From Mucilaginibacter psychrotolerans (GTDB taxonomy: Bacteria > Bacteroidota > Bacteroidia > Sphingobacteriales > Sphingobacteriaceae), in contig NZ_SOZE01000014.1 of the NCBI RefSeq assembly GCF_004519315.1, positions 62,001 through 126,000 of the forward strand: 64,000 nt of DNA, given 5' to 3'. The position numbers and the translations under genes were made by a program. Each line of letters begins with the position of its first letter. The first letter of the stretch is position 1. The notes under the pieces are model-generated. The model was given only the letters and a program-made list of their open reading frames with translations, was not told the DNA's origin and did no database searches. Shown in pieces: positions 56,049 through 63,672 of this stretch.

Positions 56049-57506
56049 ATGGAAAAAGACTTTTTAGAAAGCAGGCTAAATATCAACCGGCGTAGATTCC
56101 TTTCCAGGCTGAGCCTGGGTATTGGTAGTGCGGCCCTGGGTTCGTTGCTGATACCCGATCTGTTTAGCGGAAAGGGCGACGAGGCCGAGGCGGACTTTAT
56201 TGCGGGCATCCCCAACTTTGCGCCAAAGGCAAAAAGGGTGATTTACCTGTTCCAGGATGGTGCGCCATCACAGTTGGAATCCTTCGATTACAAACCCAAA
56301 TTGCGCCAGATGATGGGGCAGGAGCTGCCACCATCAGTACGGGGTAACCAAATATTAACCGGGATGACTGCAAAGCAGGCATCGTTCCCGCTGGTGGGTT
56401 CGTTTTACGATTTTAAACAATATGGAGAATCGCGCGCATGGATAAGTGATCTGTTTCCGCATATCGGTAAGATAGCGGATGATATTTGCATCATACGCTC
56501 GATGAACACAGATGCCATAAACCACGACCCTGCGCTCACTTTCTTCCAAACTGGTGCCCAGCAGGGTAACCGCCCAAGTATGGGATCCTGGGTGAGCTAT
56601 GGGCTTGGCAGCGAGAATAAGAATCTGCCGGCCTTTACCGTACTGCTTTCTAAAGGAAAAGGCAACGGGCAGGGCGTTTACTCCAAACTTTGGAGCAATG
56701 GCTTTTTAGACTCTATCCACCAGGGGGTGCAGTTTAGCAGCGGTGAAGATCCAATTCTTTACCTGAACGACCCGGAAGGTTTGAACCGACACGAACGCCG
56801 TAAAATGCTGGATAACTTGGCTGCATTGAACGATATTAACTATAAAGAATTTGGCGACCCGGAGATAAATACCAAGATACAGCAATACGAAATGGCCTAC
56901 CGCATGCAAACTGCGGTGCCGGAGATAATGGATGTATCGAAAGAATCGGACGATATTGTAAAAATGTATGGTCCAGAGTGTTTGGTTCCCGGCACCTACG
57001 CGGCCAATTGTTTGCTGGCAAGAAAGCTGTCGGAAAACGGAGTTCGCTTTGTGCAGCTTTACCACCAGGGATGGGATCAGCACAATAATTTGCCGCAGGA
57101 AATGGCGGGGCAGGCCAAGGATGTTGACCAGGCATCGGCAGCATTGGTAACCGACCTTAAACAAAGAGGCCTTCTGGACGAAACATTGGTAATTTGGGGC
57201 GGCGAGTTTGGGCGGACCAATTATAGCCAGGGCAAGCTGGATGTAGCCAATTACGGTCGCGACCATCACCCGCGCTGTTTTAGCGTTTGGATGGCCGGCG
57301 GCGGCATTAAGCCGGGGATGGTTTACGGCGAATCGGACGAGTTTGGATACAATATTATCAAAGACCCCGTACATGTGCACGATTTCCACGCGACCATCCT
57401 CAATCAATTAGGTATCGACCATAAGAAACTAACCTTTAAAAGCCAGGGACGCCGCTACCGTTTAACGGATGTGGCGGGTAATGTGGTGAAGGGGATCATA
57501 ACTTAA
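56049..57506 (+). CDS. DUF1501 protein with Tat signal
   Basis: This 485-residue protein begins with a twin-arginine signal (NINRRRFLSRLSLGIGSAALGSLL). The rest is a sulfatase-like alkaline-phosphatase fold of DUF1501: AKRVIYLFQDGAPSQLESFDYK, SRAWISDLFPHIGKI, SMNTDAINHDPALTF, WVSYGLGSEN, FVQLYHQGWDQHNN and VIWGGEFGRTNYSQG, HHPRCFSVWMAGGG. DUF1501 is nearly always encoded next to DUF1553 proteins, as here (one base apart). The catalysed reaction is unknown, though the fold implies a metal-dependent hydrolase. Confidence 0.92.
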   Translation: MEKDFLESRLNINRRRFLSRLSLGIGSAALGSLLIPDLFSGKGDEAEADFIAGIPNFAPKAKRVIYLFQDGAPSQLESFDYKPKLRQMMGQELPPSVRGNQILTGMTAKQASFPLVGSFYDFKQYGESRAWISDLFPHIGKIADDICIIRSMNTDAINHDPALTFFQTGAQQGNRPSMGSWVSYGLGSENKNLPAFTVLLSKGKGNGQGVYSKLWSNGFLDSIHQGVQFSSGEDPILYLNDPEGLNRHERRKMLDNLAALNDINYKEFGDPEINTKIQQYEMAYRMQTAVPEIMDVSKESDDIVKMYGPECLVPGTYAANCLLARKLSENGVRFVQLYHQGWDQHNNLPQEMAGQAKDVDQASAALVTDLKQRGLLDETLVIWGGEFGRTNYSQGKLDVANYGRDHHPRCFSVWMAGGGIKPGMVYGESDEFGYNIIKDPVHVHDFHATILNQLGIDHKKLTFKSQGRRYRLTDVAGNVVKGIIT

Positions 57507-57522
57507 GGGCTAACGCAACACA

Positions 57523-57627
57523 ACGCAATTGCGAGGAGGAACGACGAAGCAATCATAGGCTAGCAGAGCCGCTCTGTATATCTGCTTTTCTTGCCGATGG
57601 TTGCCGCGCTTCGCTCGCAATGACGCG
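57523..57627. repeat. Shorter relative of the ~220-bp elements
   Basis: ATTGCGAG (57529-57536) and CTCGCAAT (57614-57621) bound a hairpin with GCAATCAT and ATGGTTGC. The inner words AGCAGAGCCGCTCTG and CTTGCCGATGGTTGCC echo the right half of the element at 43210-43433. It lies inside the cytochrome cassette. Confidence 0.65.
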
Positions 57628-57636
57628 GTGGAACGT

Positions 57637-57685
57637 ACATCGGTGAAATAAAAAAAATCAGTGTAATTGGTCAAAACCAAATAAT
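57637..57685. repeat. Iterated-word stretch (ATCGGTGAAAT) before the propeller gene
   Basis: CATCGGTGAAATAA, ATCAGTGTAATTGG and TCAAAACCAAATAAT are loosely related words directly ahead of the ATG at 57686, similar to the stretch at 43437-43500. Confidence 0.35.
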
Positions 57686-58711
57686 ATGGAAAGAAAAGAA
57701 TTTATCAAGCGTACTGTGGTACTGTCGGCAGGGCTTATCATCACTAAAAACCTGTTCGCAAAAAATGATGGCCCGGTTTACGGTCACGGTAATATGCGCT
57801 ACCGTTTAGATAAAGACTGGAGCAAAGCCGATTCGCAGAAGAACCCCGTGAATGATTGCCACGAAATGGTGCAGGATAGCAAGGGCCGTATTTTGCTGCT
57901 TACCAATGAAACAAAAAACAATATACTTATCTACAATAAATCGGGGAAGCTGTTGACTACATGGGGGCATGATTTTCCCGGTGCGCACGGGTTAACTTTG
58001 TTCAATGAGAACGGTTCCGAATTCCTTTTCATCACCGACACTGTAAAGCACCAGGTTTATAAAACAACGCTCGATGGGAAGCTATTAATGACCATTGATG
58101 TGCCGATGGAAGCCGGCGTTTACAAAAAAGCAGAGGAGTTTATTCCCACGGAAACCACTATTGACACCAACGGAGATATTTATATCGCCGACGGCTACGG
58201 TGCACAATACATCACCCATTACGATAAAGATGGCAAGCTGAAAGGCTTTTTCGGCGGCAAAGGCGAGGGAGACGAGCATTTGGATAATGCGCACGGTATA
58301 GTTATCGACAGACGTAAGGGCGCGCCCACTTTAATTGTGACCGATCGTACCCGCAACTGTTTCAAACGCTTTAGTATGGATGGCAAATTGCAGGAGATCA
58401 TCAAACTCCCCGGTGCCTGCGTATGCCGCCCCGTTATTAAAGGCAATCACCTGTATGCCGCCGTGCTGCGCTCACCTGATTTGGGTAAGGAAAACTCCGG
58501 CTTTACCACTATACTTGATAAAAACAATAAAGTGGTATCTAACCTTGGCGGTACCGAACCGGTTTACATAGATGGTGTATTGCAACCCATGGCACAGGCC
58601 GAAAAAATATTTTTAAATCCACACGATGTATGTGTGGATAACGACGAGAACCTGTACGTAGCGCAGTGGGCATCGGGCAAGGTTTATCCTTATAAATTTA
58701 CACGCGTTTAA
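57686..58711 (+). CDS. Exported NHL-type beta-propeller protein
   Basis: This 341-residue protein has a Tat-like signal (MERKEFIKRTVVLSAGLIITKNLF). The mature part is a six-bladed NHL/SMP-30-like propeller, seen as repeated units: MVQDSKGRILLLTNETKNNILIYNKSGKLLTTWG, TIDTNGDIYIADGYGAQYITHYDKDGKLKGFFGG, GIVIDRRKGAPTLIVTDRTRNCFKRFSMDGKL and VCVDNDENLYVAQWASGKVYPY. Such proteins may be lyases, lactonases or binding scaffolds. It belongs to the cytochrome cassette: same strand, 179 bases after the DUF1501 gene and 25 bases before the next gene. Confidence 0.85.
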   Translation: MERKEFIKRTVVLSAGLIITKNLFAKNDGPVYGHGNMRYRLDKDWSKADSQKNPVNDCHEMVQDSKGRILLLTNETKNNILIYNKSGKLLTTWGHDFPGAHGLTLFNENGSEFLFITDTVKHQVYKTTLDGKLLMTIDVPMEAGVYKKAEEFIPTETTIDTNGDIYIADGYGAQYITHYDKDGKLKGFFGGKGEGDEHLDNAHGIVIDRRKGAPTLIVTDRTRNCFKRFSMDGKLQEIIKLPGACVCRPVIKGNHLYAAVLRSPDLGKENSGFTTILDKNNKVVSNLGGTEPVYIDGVLQPMAQAEKIFLNPHDVCVDNDENLYVAQWASGKVYPYKFTRV

Positions 58712-58736
58712 AACCTTGCAGCACCACTTTTGATAT

Positions 58737-60893
58737 ATGAAGAGCAGCCATAAAGGTTTTGCAGATGCGGCGCTGTTTGCGCTGAATGTTTTTATTTTGG
58801 TTTTACTGATGGCGGGAGATAGCCTGGTGGTACCACAATGGTTGCAACCTGCAGGCAGGATGCACCCGCTCGTCCTCCATTTTCCTATCGTCATTTTGAT
58901 GCTGGCCATGCTGCTGGAGTATTTTCGCTTTCGGCCGGAGTTCGTTGGTGAAAAACTTTACCAGTCTTTTACCGATTATTTGCTGGTACTGGGTGCTCTT
59001 TTCGCCTCTGTCACTGTAATTATGGGCTTGCTGCTATCACACGAGGCGGGTTATGAGGGTAGCAATTTGCAATGGCATAAATGGTTTGGGGTGGGTGTGG
59101 CATTTGTGGGCTATGGTGTTTACCTCATCCGCAACCGCGAACGGTACACGGCCACAATTGCCAAAACAGGTGCAATCGTCACCGTTGTTTGTTTGATAAT
59201 GGCCGGGCATTTCGGTGGTAATATTACCCACGGCGATGATTTTGTTTTTGCGCCGGTAATGGATAACAGCAAAAAGCTGGTGCCGATTAACGAGGCGCTG
59301 GTTTATCGCGATGTGATAGCCCCCATTTTCGAGGCTAAATGCCAGAATTGCCATAATGCCGATAAAATGAAAGGCGGGCTAAGCCTGAGCGACCAGGCAT
59401 CCATACTGAAGGGCGGCAAGAAAGGTAAATTGTTTGTAGCAGGCAACCCACAGATGAGCCTTTTGCTGGAGCGCATCCACCTGCCCGAACCGGAAAAGAA
59501 ACATATGCCACCTATCGGCAAACCACAGTTAACCGAAGAAGAGCAATTGCTGCTTTACTTTTGGGTAAAGAACAATGCCGATTTCAAAATGAAAGTAATC
59601 GATTTGCCCGCCACCGATTCTCTGCGGATAATTGCTTCCTCGTTTTTAAAACCAGCAGAGAGTAGCGAAGAGACCTATGATTTTTCTGCAGCCAGCGAAG
59701 ATGATATCAAAAAACTCAACAATAACTACCGTGTAGTTTACCCCTTAGCTGCGGAGTCGCCGGCTTTGGCGGTGAATATTTACAATAAAAGCACTTTTAA
59801 TATAAAGGCATTAGAGGAGTTAAGCCCCATCAGTAAACAAGTGGTGTCGCTCGACCTAAATAAAATGCCTGTAAAAGATGCCGACCTGAAAGCCATTGCC
59901 AAACTGCCAAACTTGCGCCGCCTTGTGCTCAATTTTAGCGATGTAACAGGTAAGGGTTTACAAGAGTTAAGCGGGCTAAAATATCTCCGTAGTCTTTCTT
60001 TATCAGGGGTGAAGCTAACTGTAGCCGATATCAAACAATTGGCCGCGATAAAGAGCCTTGCCGAACTGGCGGTATGGGATACCGGTCTAAAGCCTGCCGA
60101 TTTTAAATCAATGCAGGCAAGCAACAAACAATTGAAAGTATTAACGGGATTTAAGGATGATGGTAAGCCGGTTAAGCTAACCAACCCGCAGTTGAAAAAT
60201 ACAGCTTTGATATTTAGCGAAAGCTACGCGCTGCTATTAACCAACCCTATCAAAGGGGTTGATATACGTTACACCACAGACGGTACCGCACCGGATAGCA
60301 ATCGCTCGGCGCTGTATAAACCAGGTACTGTTCTTACACAAAGTACAGTCATAAAAGCCCGCGCCTTTAAGCCGGGATGGATTGGCAGCGATACGGTTCA
60401 GTTTAATGTTTACAAATGCCGGTACACGCCCGATAGTATGATGTTCATCACCCACCCCGATGATAAGTATAAGGGAGACGGTGCTAAAACTATAATTGAT
60501 AAAGACCTTGGCGGTACAAGTTTCGGCAATGGTAAGTGGTTAGGGTCGCAAAAGGACCTGGAGATGATGATGTGGTTTAATAAACCTATCGAAATGCATT
60601 CCTTAGAACTCAACACCATGCGCAATATTGGCTCGCAAATATTTTTAGCAGCCGGGGTAGAAGTATGGGGTGGACCTGATAAGGATCATCTGAAATTATT
60701 GAGCATCCTTAAAACAGCGGCACCGCTTAAAAATGACCCTTTTGGATTAGTGCCTCTAACCTGTCAGCTTAAAACGGCGCAAACAGTATCTTGTATCAAG
60801 CTTGTTGCTAAACCGCTAAAAACCGTACCCGATTGGCACCCGGCAAAAGGCAAACCGGGTTGGGTGTTTATTGATGAGGTGTTTATCAATTGA
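58737..60893 (+). CDS. Membrane cytochrome c / LRR / chitobiase-C-like multidomain protein
   Basis: This 718-residue protein has an N-terminal membrane module of about four helices (residues 12-160, DUF2231-like; LHFPIVILMLAMLLEYF). A cytochrome domain of the PSCyt1 type follows with CQNCH at 202-206 and the possible axial-ligand region HMPPIGKPQLT. Next is a short leucine-rich repeat section (about 355-480; LKAIAKLPNLRRLVLNFSDV, LKYLRSLSLSGV), then a chitobiase/FN3-like beta domain (YTTDGTAPDSNRSALY, VIKARAFKPGW). The C-terminal ~150 residues resemble an F5/8-type sugar-binding fold. It could carry electrons or link a wall-bound complex to the membrane. It is the last clear gene of the cassette. 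Confidence 0.85.
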   Translation: MKSSHKGFADAALFALNVFILVLLMAGDSLVVPQWLQPAGRMHPLVLHFPIVILMLAMLLEYFRFRPEFVGEKLYQSFTDYLLVLGALFASVTVIMGLLLSHEAGYEGSNLQWHKWFGVGVAFVGYGVYLIRNRERYTATIAKTGAIVTVVCLIMAGHFGGNITHGDDFVFAPVMDNSKKLVPINEALVYRDVIAPIFEAKCQNCHNADKMKGGLSLSDQASILKGGKKGKLFVAGNPQMSLLLERIHLPEPEKKHMPPIGKPQLTEEEQLLLYFWVKNNADFKMKVIDLPATDSLRIIASSFLKPAESSEETYDFSAASEDDIKKLNNNYRVVYPLAAESPALAVNIYNKSTFNIKALEELSPISKQVVSLDLNKMPVKDADLKAIAKLPNLRRLVLNFSDVTGKGLQELSGLKYLRSLSLSGVKLTVADIKQLAAIKSLAELAVWDTGLKPADFKSMQASNKQLKVLTGFKDDGKPVKLTNPQLKNTALIFSESYALLLTNPIKGVDIRYTTDGTAPDSNRSALYKPGTVLTQSTVIKARAFKPGWIGSDTVQFNVYKCRYTPDSMMFITHPDDKYKGDGAKTIIDKDLGGTSFGNGKWLGSQKDLEMMMWFNKPIEMHSLELNTMRNIGSQIFLAAGVEVWGGPDKDHLKLLSILKTAAPLKNDPFGLVPLTCQLKTAQTVSCIKLVAKPLKTVPDWHPAKGKPGWVFIDEVFIN

Positions 60894-60947
60894 TAATGAA
60901 GTGGTAATATTGGTTGAAACTTAATCGTTTTCAGATGGATATCCGAT

Positions 60948-61130
60948 ATGAAAAAGATTGCTAAAATTGGATTTGTTATTGTTTTTGCAATAGCTTTTAT
61001 ATTTGAACCATCTACATTAGAAATTATTGATGGCGACGATACTCGGCTGTCGGCCATAGCCAAACGTTTTTTTATATTAATAGGAATTGTACTGATTATA
61101 GCGCTATTAGCTTGGTGTTTAGGTGCCTGA
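60948..61130 (+). CDS. Small two-helix membrane protein
   Basis: This 60-residue frame starts MKKIAKIGFVIVFAIAFIF and has a second hydrophobic segment, FFILIGIVLIIALLAWCLG, with a charged loop between. It resembles small membrane proteins but matches no family known to me. It lies 54 bases after the cytochrome membrane protein, and its stop falls within the left 9-base flank of the MITE-like element, so the original C-terminus may have been changed. Support is moderate. Confidence 0.5.
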   Translation: MKKIAKIGFVIVFAIAFIFEPSTLEIIDGDDTRLSAIAKRFFILIGIVLIIALLAWCLGA

Positions 61131-61384
61131 TCTGGGCAATGTGGTCAAAAATGGTTGGTAATAAGTTCAGATAAAATTACTATAGTTTTTTCATTCGAGA
61201 AATAAAATCTGCTTATAGCATTCCATGCGACATATTTGTTGTTGGCTGTGCTCTTTTATGGCTAAGAAAACTCGCCTTTAAAAAATCAATTGGAACCAAC
61301 TTCAATTAGGAAAAGACATTTAATTGATAATCAATATTATACGAGGGTTTCACCAACCATTTTTGACCAGTATGTCCTGATCTG
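61126..61384. mobile_element. MITE-like element with 18-base perfect terminal inverted core
   Basis: TGGTCAAAAATGGTTGGT at 61142-61159 and its exact complement at 61352-61369 bound about 190 bases of AT-rich noncoding DNA. Outside them the 9-base word CCTGATCTG stands as a direct repeat at 61126-61134 and 61376-61384, as expected of a target duplication. No transposase is inside. This accounts for the 303-base gap before pyrC. Confidence 0.6.
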
Positions 61385-61433
61385 AGAAATAACATTAATA
61401 AGCCATCAGCATAGGCGAATAGTTTAAAGGATA

Positions 61434-62768
61434 TTACCTCACAAAACTCATCCGCTGGCCATAAATGCCATCTACCACTTTATCGCCCTGGTAAACCAAA
61501 TTGCCGGATACGATGGTATGGCTAATGCTAGATGCAAACTGCTGCCCTTCAAAAGGCGACCAGCCGCATTTGTACAGGATATTGCTCTTTTCAACGCTCC
61601 AGGATCTGTTCAAATCAATTAATACCAGATCTGCCCAATAACCTTCGCGGATAAAGCCGCGCTTTTCAATCTGGAAGCATTTGGCAACGTTGTGTGCCAT
61701 TTTCTCTGCAATTTGTTCCAGCGTTATTTTGCCTTGCTTGTGCAACTCCAGCATAGCAACTAAAGCGTGCTGCACCAATGGACCACCGCTGGGGGCCTGC
61801 AGGTAGGCCTGGGCCTTTTCTTCTACGGTGTGAGGGGCGTGGTCGGTAGCGATAACGTCTATGCGGCCATCCAGCACTGCGGCTAAAATGCCATCGCGGT
61901 CGGTAGCGGTTTTAACGGCGGGGTTCCATTTGATCAGGTTGCCTTTGGTTTCGTAATCGGCATCGCTAAACCACAAATGGTGAATGCAGGCTTCAGCGGT
62001 TATACGTTTATCTTCCAGTGGTATATCATTGCTGAATAAATGCGTTTCTTTCTCGGTAGAGATATGCAGAATATGCAGGCGTGTGTTATGTTTTTTGGCT
62101 AGCTCTACCGCCAAGCTCGATGACAGATAGCAAGCTTCCGCATTTCTTATTTTAGGATGGAGTTGTATCGGGATATTTTCGCCAAGCAATTGTTTGAAAT
62201 GCTCGAGGTTACTTTTAATGGTTGCCTCATCCTCGCAATGCGTTGCGATAAGCATAGGGGAGTTGGCGAACAAATTCTCCAGCGTGGTGGGGTTATCTAC
62301 CAGCATATTGCCCGTCGAGGAGCCCATAAAAACTTTTATGCCGCACACGTTTTTGGTATCGGTGCGCAGCACTTCATCCAGATTATCGTTGCTGGCGCCC
62401 ATGTAAAACGAATAATTAGCAGGAGAATTTTTCGCCGCTATGGCGTATTTATCTTCCAGCAGTTCTCGGGTGAGGGTGTTGGGCACGGTGTTGGGCATTT
62501 CCATAAAAGAGGTGATGCCGCCTGCAACCGCTGCGCGCGACTCGGTGTAAATATTGCCCTTATGTGTTAGCCCCGGCTCGCGGAAGTGCACCTGGTCGTC
62601 TATACAGCCTGGGAAAAGGTACAGGCCTTCAGCATTGATTTCCCTATCGGCTTGCGCGTTGATGGAACTGTCGATGCGTTCGATGTGGCCGTCTTTGACA
62701 AGTAAATCTGCAACAAATTGTTTGCCTTCGTTTACGAGGGTGGCGGCTTTTATGAGGATGGTTGGCAT
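61434..62768 (-). CDS. pyrC: Dihydroorotase
   Basis: The enzyme closes carbamoyl-aspartate to dihydroorotate in pyrimidine synthesis. The 444-residue amidohydrolase has GCIDDQVHFREPGLTHKG, where the usual HxH is QxH as in the Porphyromonas enzyme, GGITSFMEMPNT, the metal His in IATHCEDE and LHILHISTEKE, and the catalytic Asp in ATDHAPHT. It is the intact counterpart of the ligand-less homologue at 12062-13321. It is transcribed alone, four bases from a perfect -7 element. Confidence 0.95.
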   Translation of the reverse strand: MPTILIKAATLVNEGKQFVADLLVKDGHIERIDSSINAQADREINAEGLYLFPGCIDDQVHFREPGLTHKGNIYTESRAAVAGGITSFMEMPNTVPNTLTRELLEDKYAIAAKNSPANYSFYMGASNDNLDEVLRTDTKNVCGIKVFMGSSTGNMLVDNPTTLENLFANSPMLIATHCEDEATIKSNLEHFKQLLGENIPIQLHPKIRNAEACYLSSSLAVELAKKHNTRLHILHISTEKETHLFSNDIPLEDKRITAEACIHHLWFSDADYETKGNLIKWNPAVKTATDRDGILAAVLDGRIDVIATDHAPHTVEEKAQAYLQAPSGGPLVQHALVAMLELHKQGKITLEQIAEKMAHNVAKCFQIEKRGFIREGYWADLVLIDLNRSWSVEKSNILYKCGWSPFEGQQFASSISHTIVSGNLVYQGDKVVDGIYGQRMSFVR

Positions 62769-62772
62769 AGGG

Positions 62773-62780
62773 CAAAGATA
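62773..62780 (-). promoter_or_regulatory. pyrC -7 element, 4 bases from the ATG
   Basis: On the minus strand TATCTTTG matches TAnnTTTG and is followed by CCCT and the ATG, so the mRNA would be leaderless or nearly so. Confidence 0.5.
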
Positions 62781-62786
62781 GTTTTT

Positions 62787-62869
62787 AGAGTCAAGAATTA
62801 AGATACAAGAATCAAGACAGAAGTATTAGTTTTATTTGTCTTGTCTCTTGATTCTAATCTCTTGACTCT
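62787..62869. repeat. Iterated-word inverted repeat (word AGTCAAGA)
   Basis: AGAGTCAAGA (62787-62796) and TCTTGACTCT (62860-62869) are exact complements. Between them CAAGA-type words on one side face CTTG-type words on the other, including GAATCAAGA and TCTTGATTC (62847-62855). It lies between pyrC and the barrel gene and touches the stop codon of the latter. Confidence 0.8.
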
Positions 62870-63506
62870 ACTTCCCTCCCCAATAATAATTCAAACCAAA
62901 GCTGAAGTTGTTGTTCAAAGCAAGGTTAATTTTGCTGCCGTTAGTTTGGTAATTGTAGTTATAATTGAAATTGCCGAAACCCATATTAATACCCAGCTTT
63001 TCGGTAGGGAAGAAAACCACATTCGGGCCGCCGCCTACGTTTAAAGAGCCAACTAAAAAGTTGTTCAGCACATGGTTGCTACTTATACCGATTTGTGGGT
63101 AAATGCCGAATTTATCACTCAGCATCCAATAATAACGCGCGTTAATGGCCAGCCCAATAATATCGGTATGGTATTTACGGGTATGGCTGTAATTGTCCAC
63201 GGCGTTGGTGGCGGAGTAATAGTTATTGGTCTCGGTGCCAGAAGTACGCGCATAGCCCGGCTGTATGCCAATAACCCAATGTTTATTCAAAAAGAAGCCA
63301 AACTCGGGGCTAACGTTTAAGTTTAAAATGCCCGTATTGAAATATTGGGTATTGCCCTGCGGGTAGCTGACATAGGTGGAATAACCAGCCTCGTCATAAT
63401 TTAGGTTAAAGCTACCGCCGATGTATTTGGCACCCTTGCCCATCTGGGCCAGGGATGTGCCTGCGAAAAATAGTATCGTAAAAGCGGTAAATAGGTATTT
63501 TTTCAT
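62868..63506 (-). CDS. Small outer-membrane beta-barrel protein
   Basis: This 212-residue protein has a signal peptide (MKKYLFTAFTILFFAGTSLAQ). The mature part is made of short alternating strands with Gly and aromatic residues, as in KYIGGSFNLNYDEAG, LNLNVSPEFGFFLNKHWVIGIQPGY and the end NNFSFGLNYYWGGK. This fits an eight-stranded OmpW/OmpX or porin-like barrel. The start at 63504-63506 begins the signal peptide; the open frame upstream adds seven residues. Function unknown. Confidence 0.8.
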   Translation of the reverse strand: MKKYLFTAFTILFFAGTSLAQMGKGAKYIGGSFNLNYDEAGYSTYVSYPQGNTQYFNTGILNLNVSPEFGFFLNKHWVIGIQPGYARTSGTETNNYYSATNAVDNYSHTRKYHTDIIGLAINARYYWMLSDKFGIYPQIGISSNHVLNNFLVGSLNVGGGPNVVFFPTEKLGINMGFGNFNYNYNYQTNGSKINLALNNNFSFGLNYYWGGK

Positions 63507-63610
63507 GTGTGCTGATATAGTAGCCAAGATAAATGTTTAGATGTAATGACGGCTAAATAACCTTGTACGTTACAGCATGATTATTGATTGCCATTAACTT
63601 AATTTTTTGT

Positions 63611-63640
63611 CTCACATCTCTAATCTCACATCTCAAATCT
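63611..63640. repeat. Iterated-word stretch (CTCACATCTC)
   Basis: CTCACATCTC occurs at 63611-63620 and 63625-63634, then CAAATCT. It lies just upstream of the helicase promoter. Confidence 0.6.
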
Positions 63641-63659
63641 AGCAACCGCGCAAAAAACC

Positions 63660-63667
63660 TATCTTTG
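63660..63667 (+). promoter_or_regulatory. -7 element of the right-edge helicase, 5 bases from the ATG
   Basis: TATCTTTG matches TAnnTTTG and is followed by CGGCT and the ATG at 63673. Confidence 0.5.
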
Positions 63668-63672
63668 CGGCT

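Noticed and set aside
56706..57407. Long minus-strand frame of 233 codons inside the DUF1501 gene
   Set aside because: Antisense shadow of a well-supported gene; no known domain.
53729..60893. Polysaccharide utilisation locus
   Set aside because: No SusC/SusD pair, glycoside hydrolase or sulfatase gene is present in the cassette.
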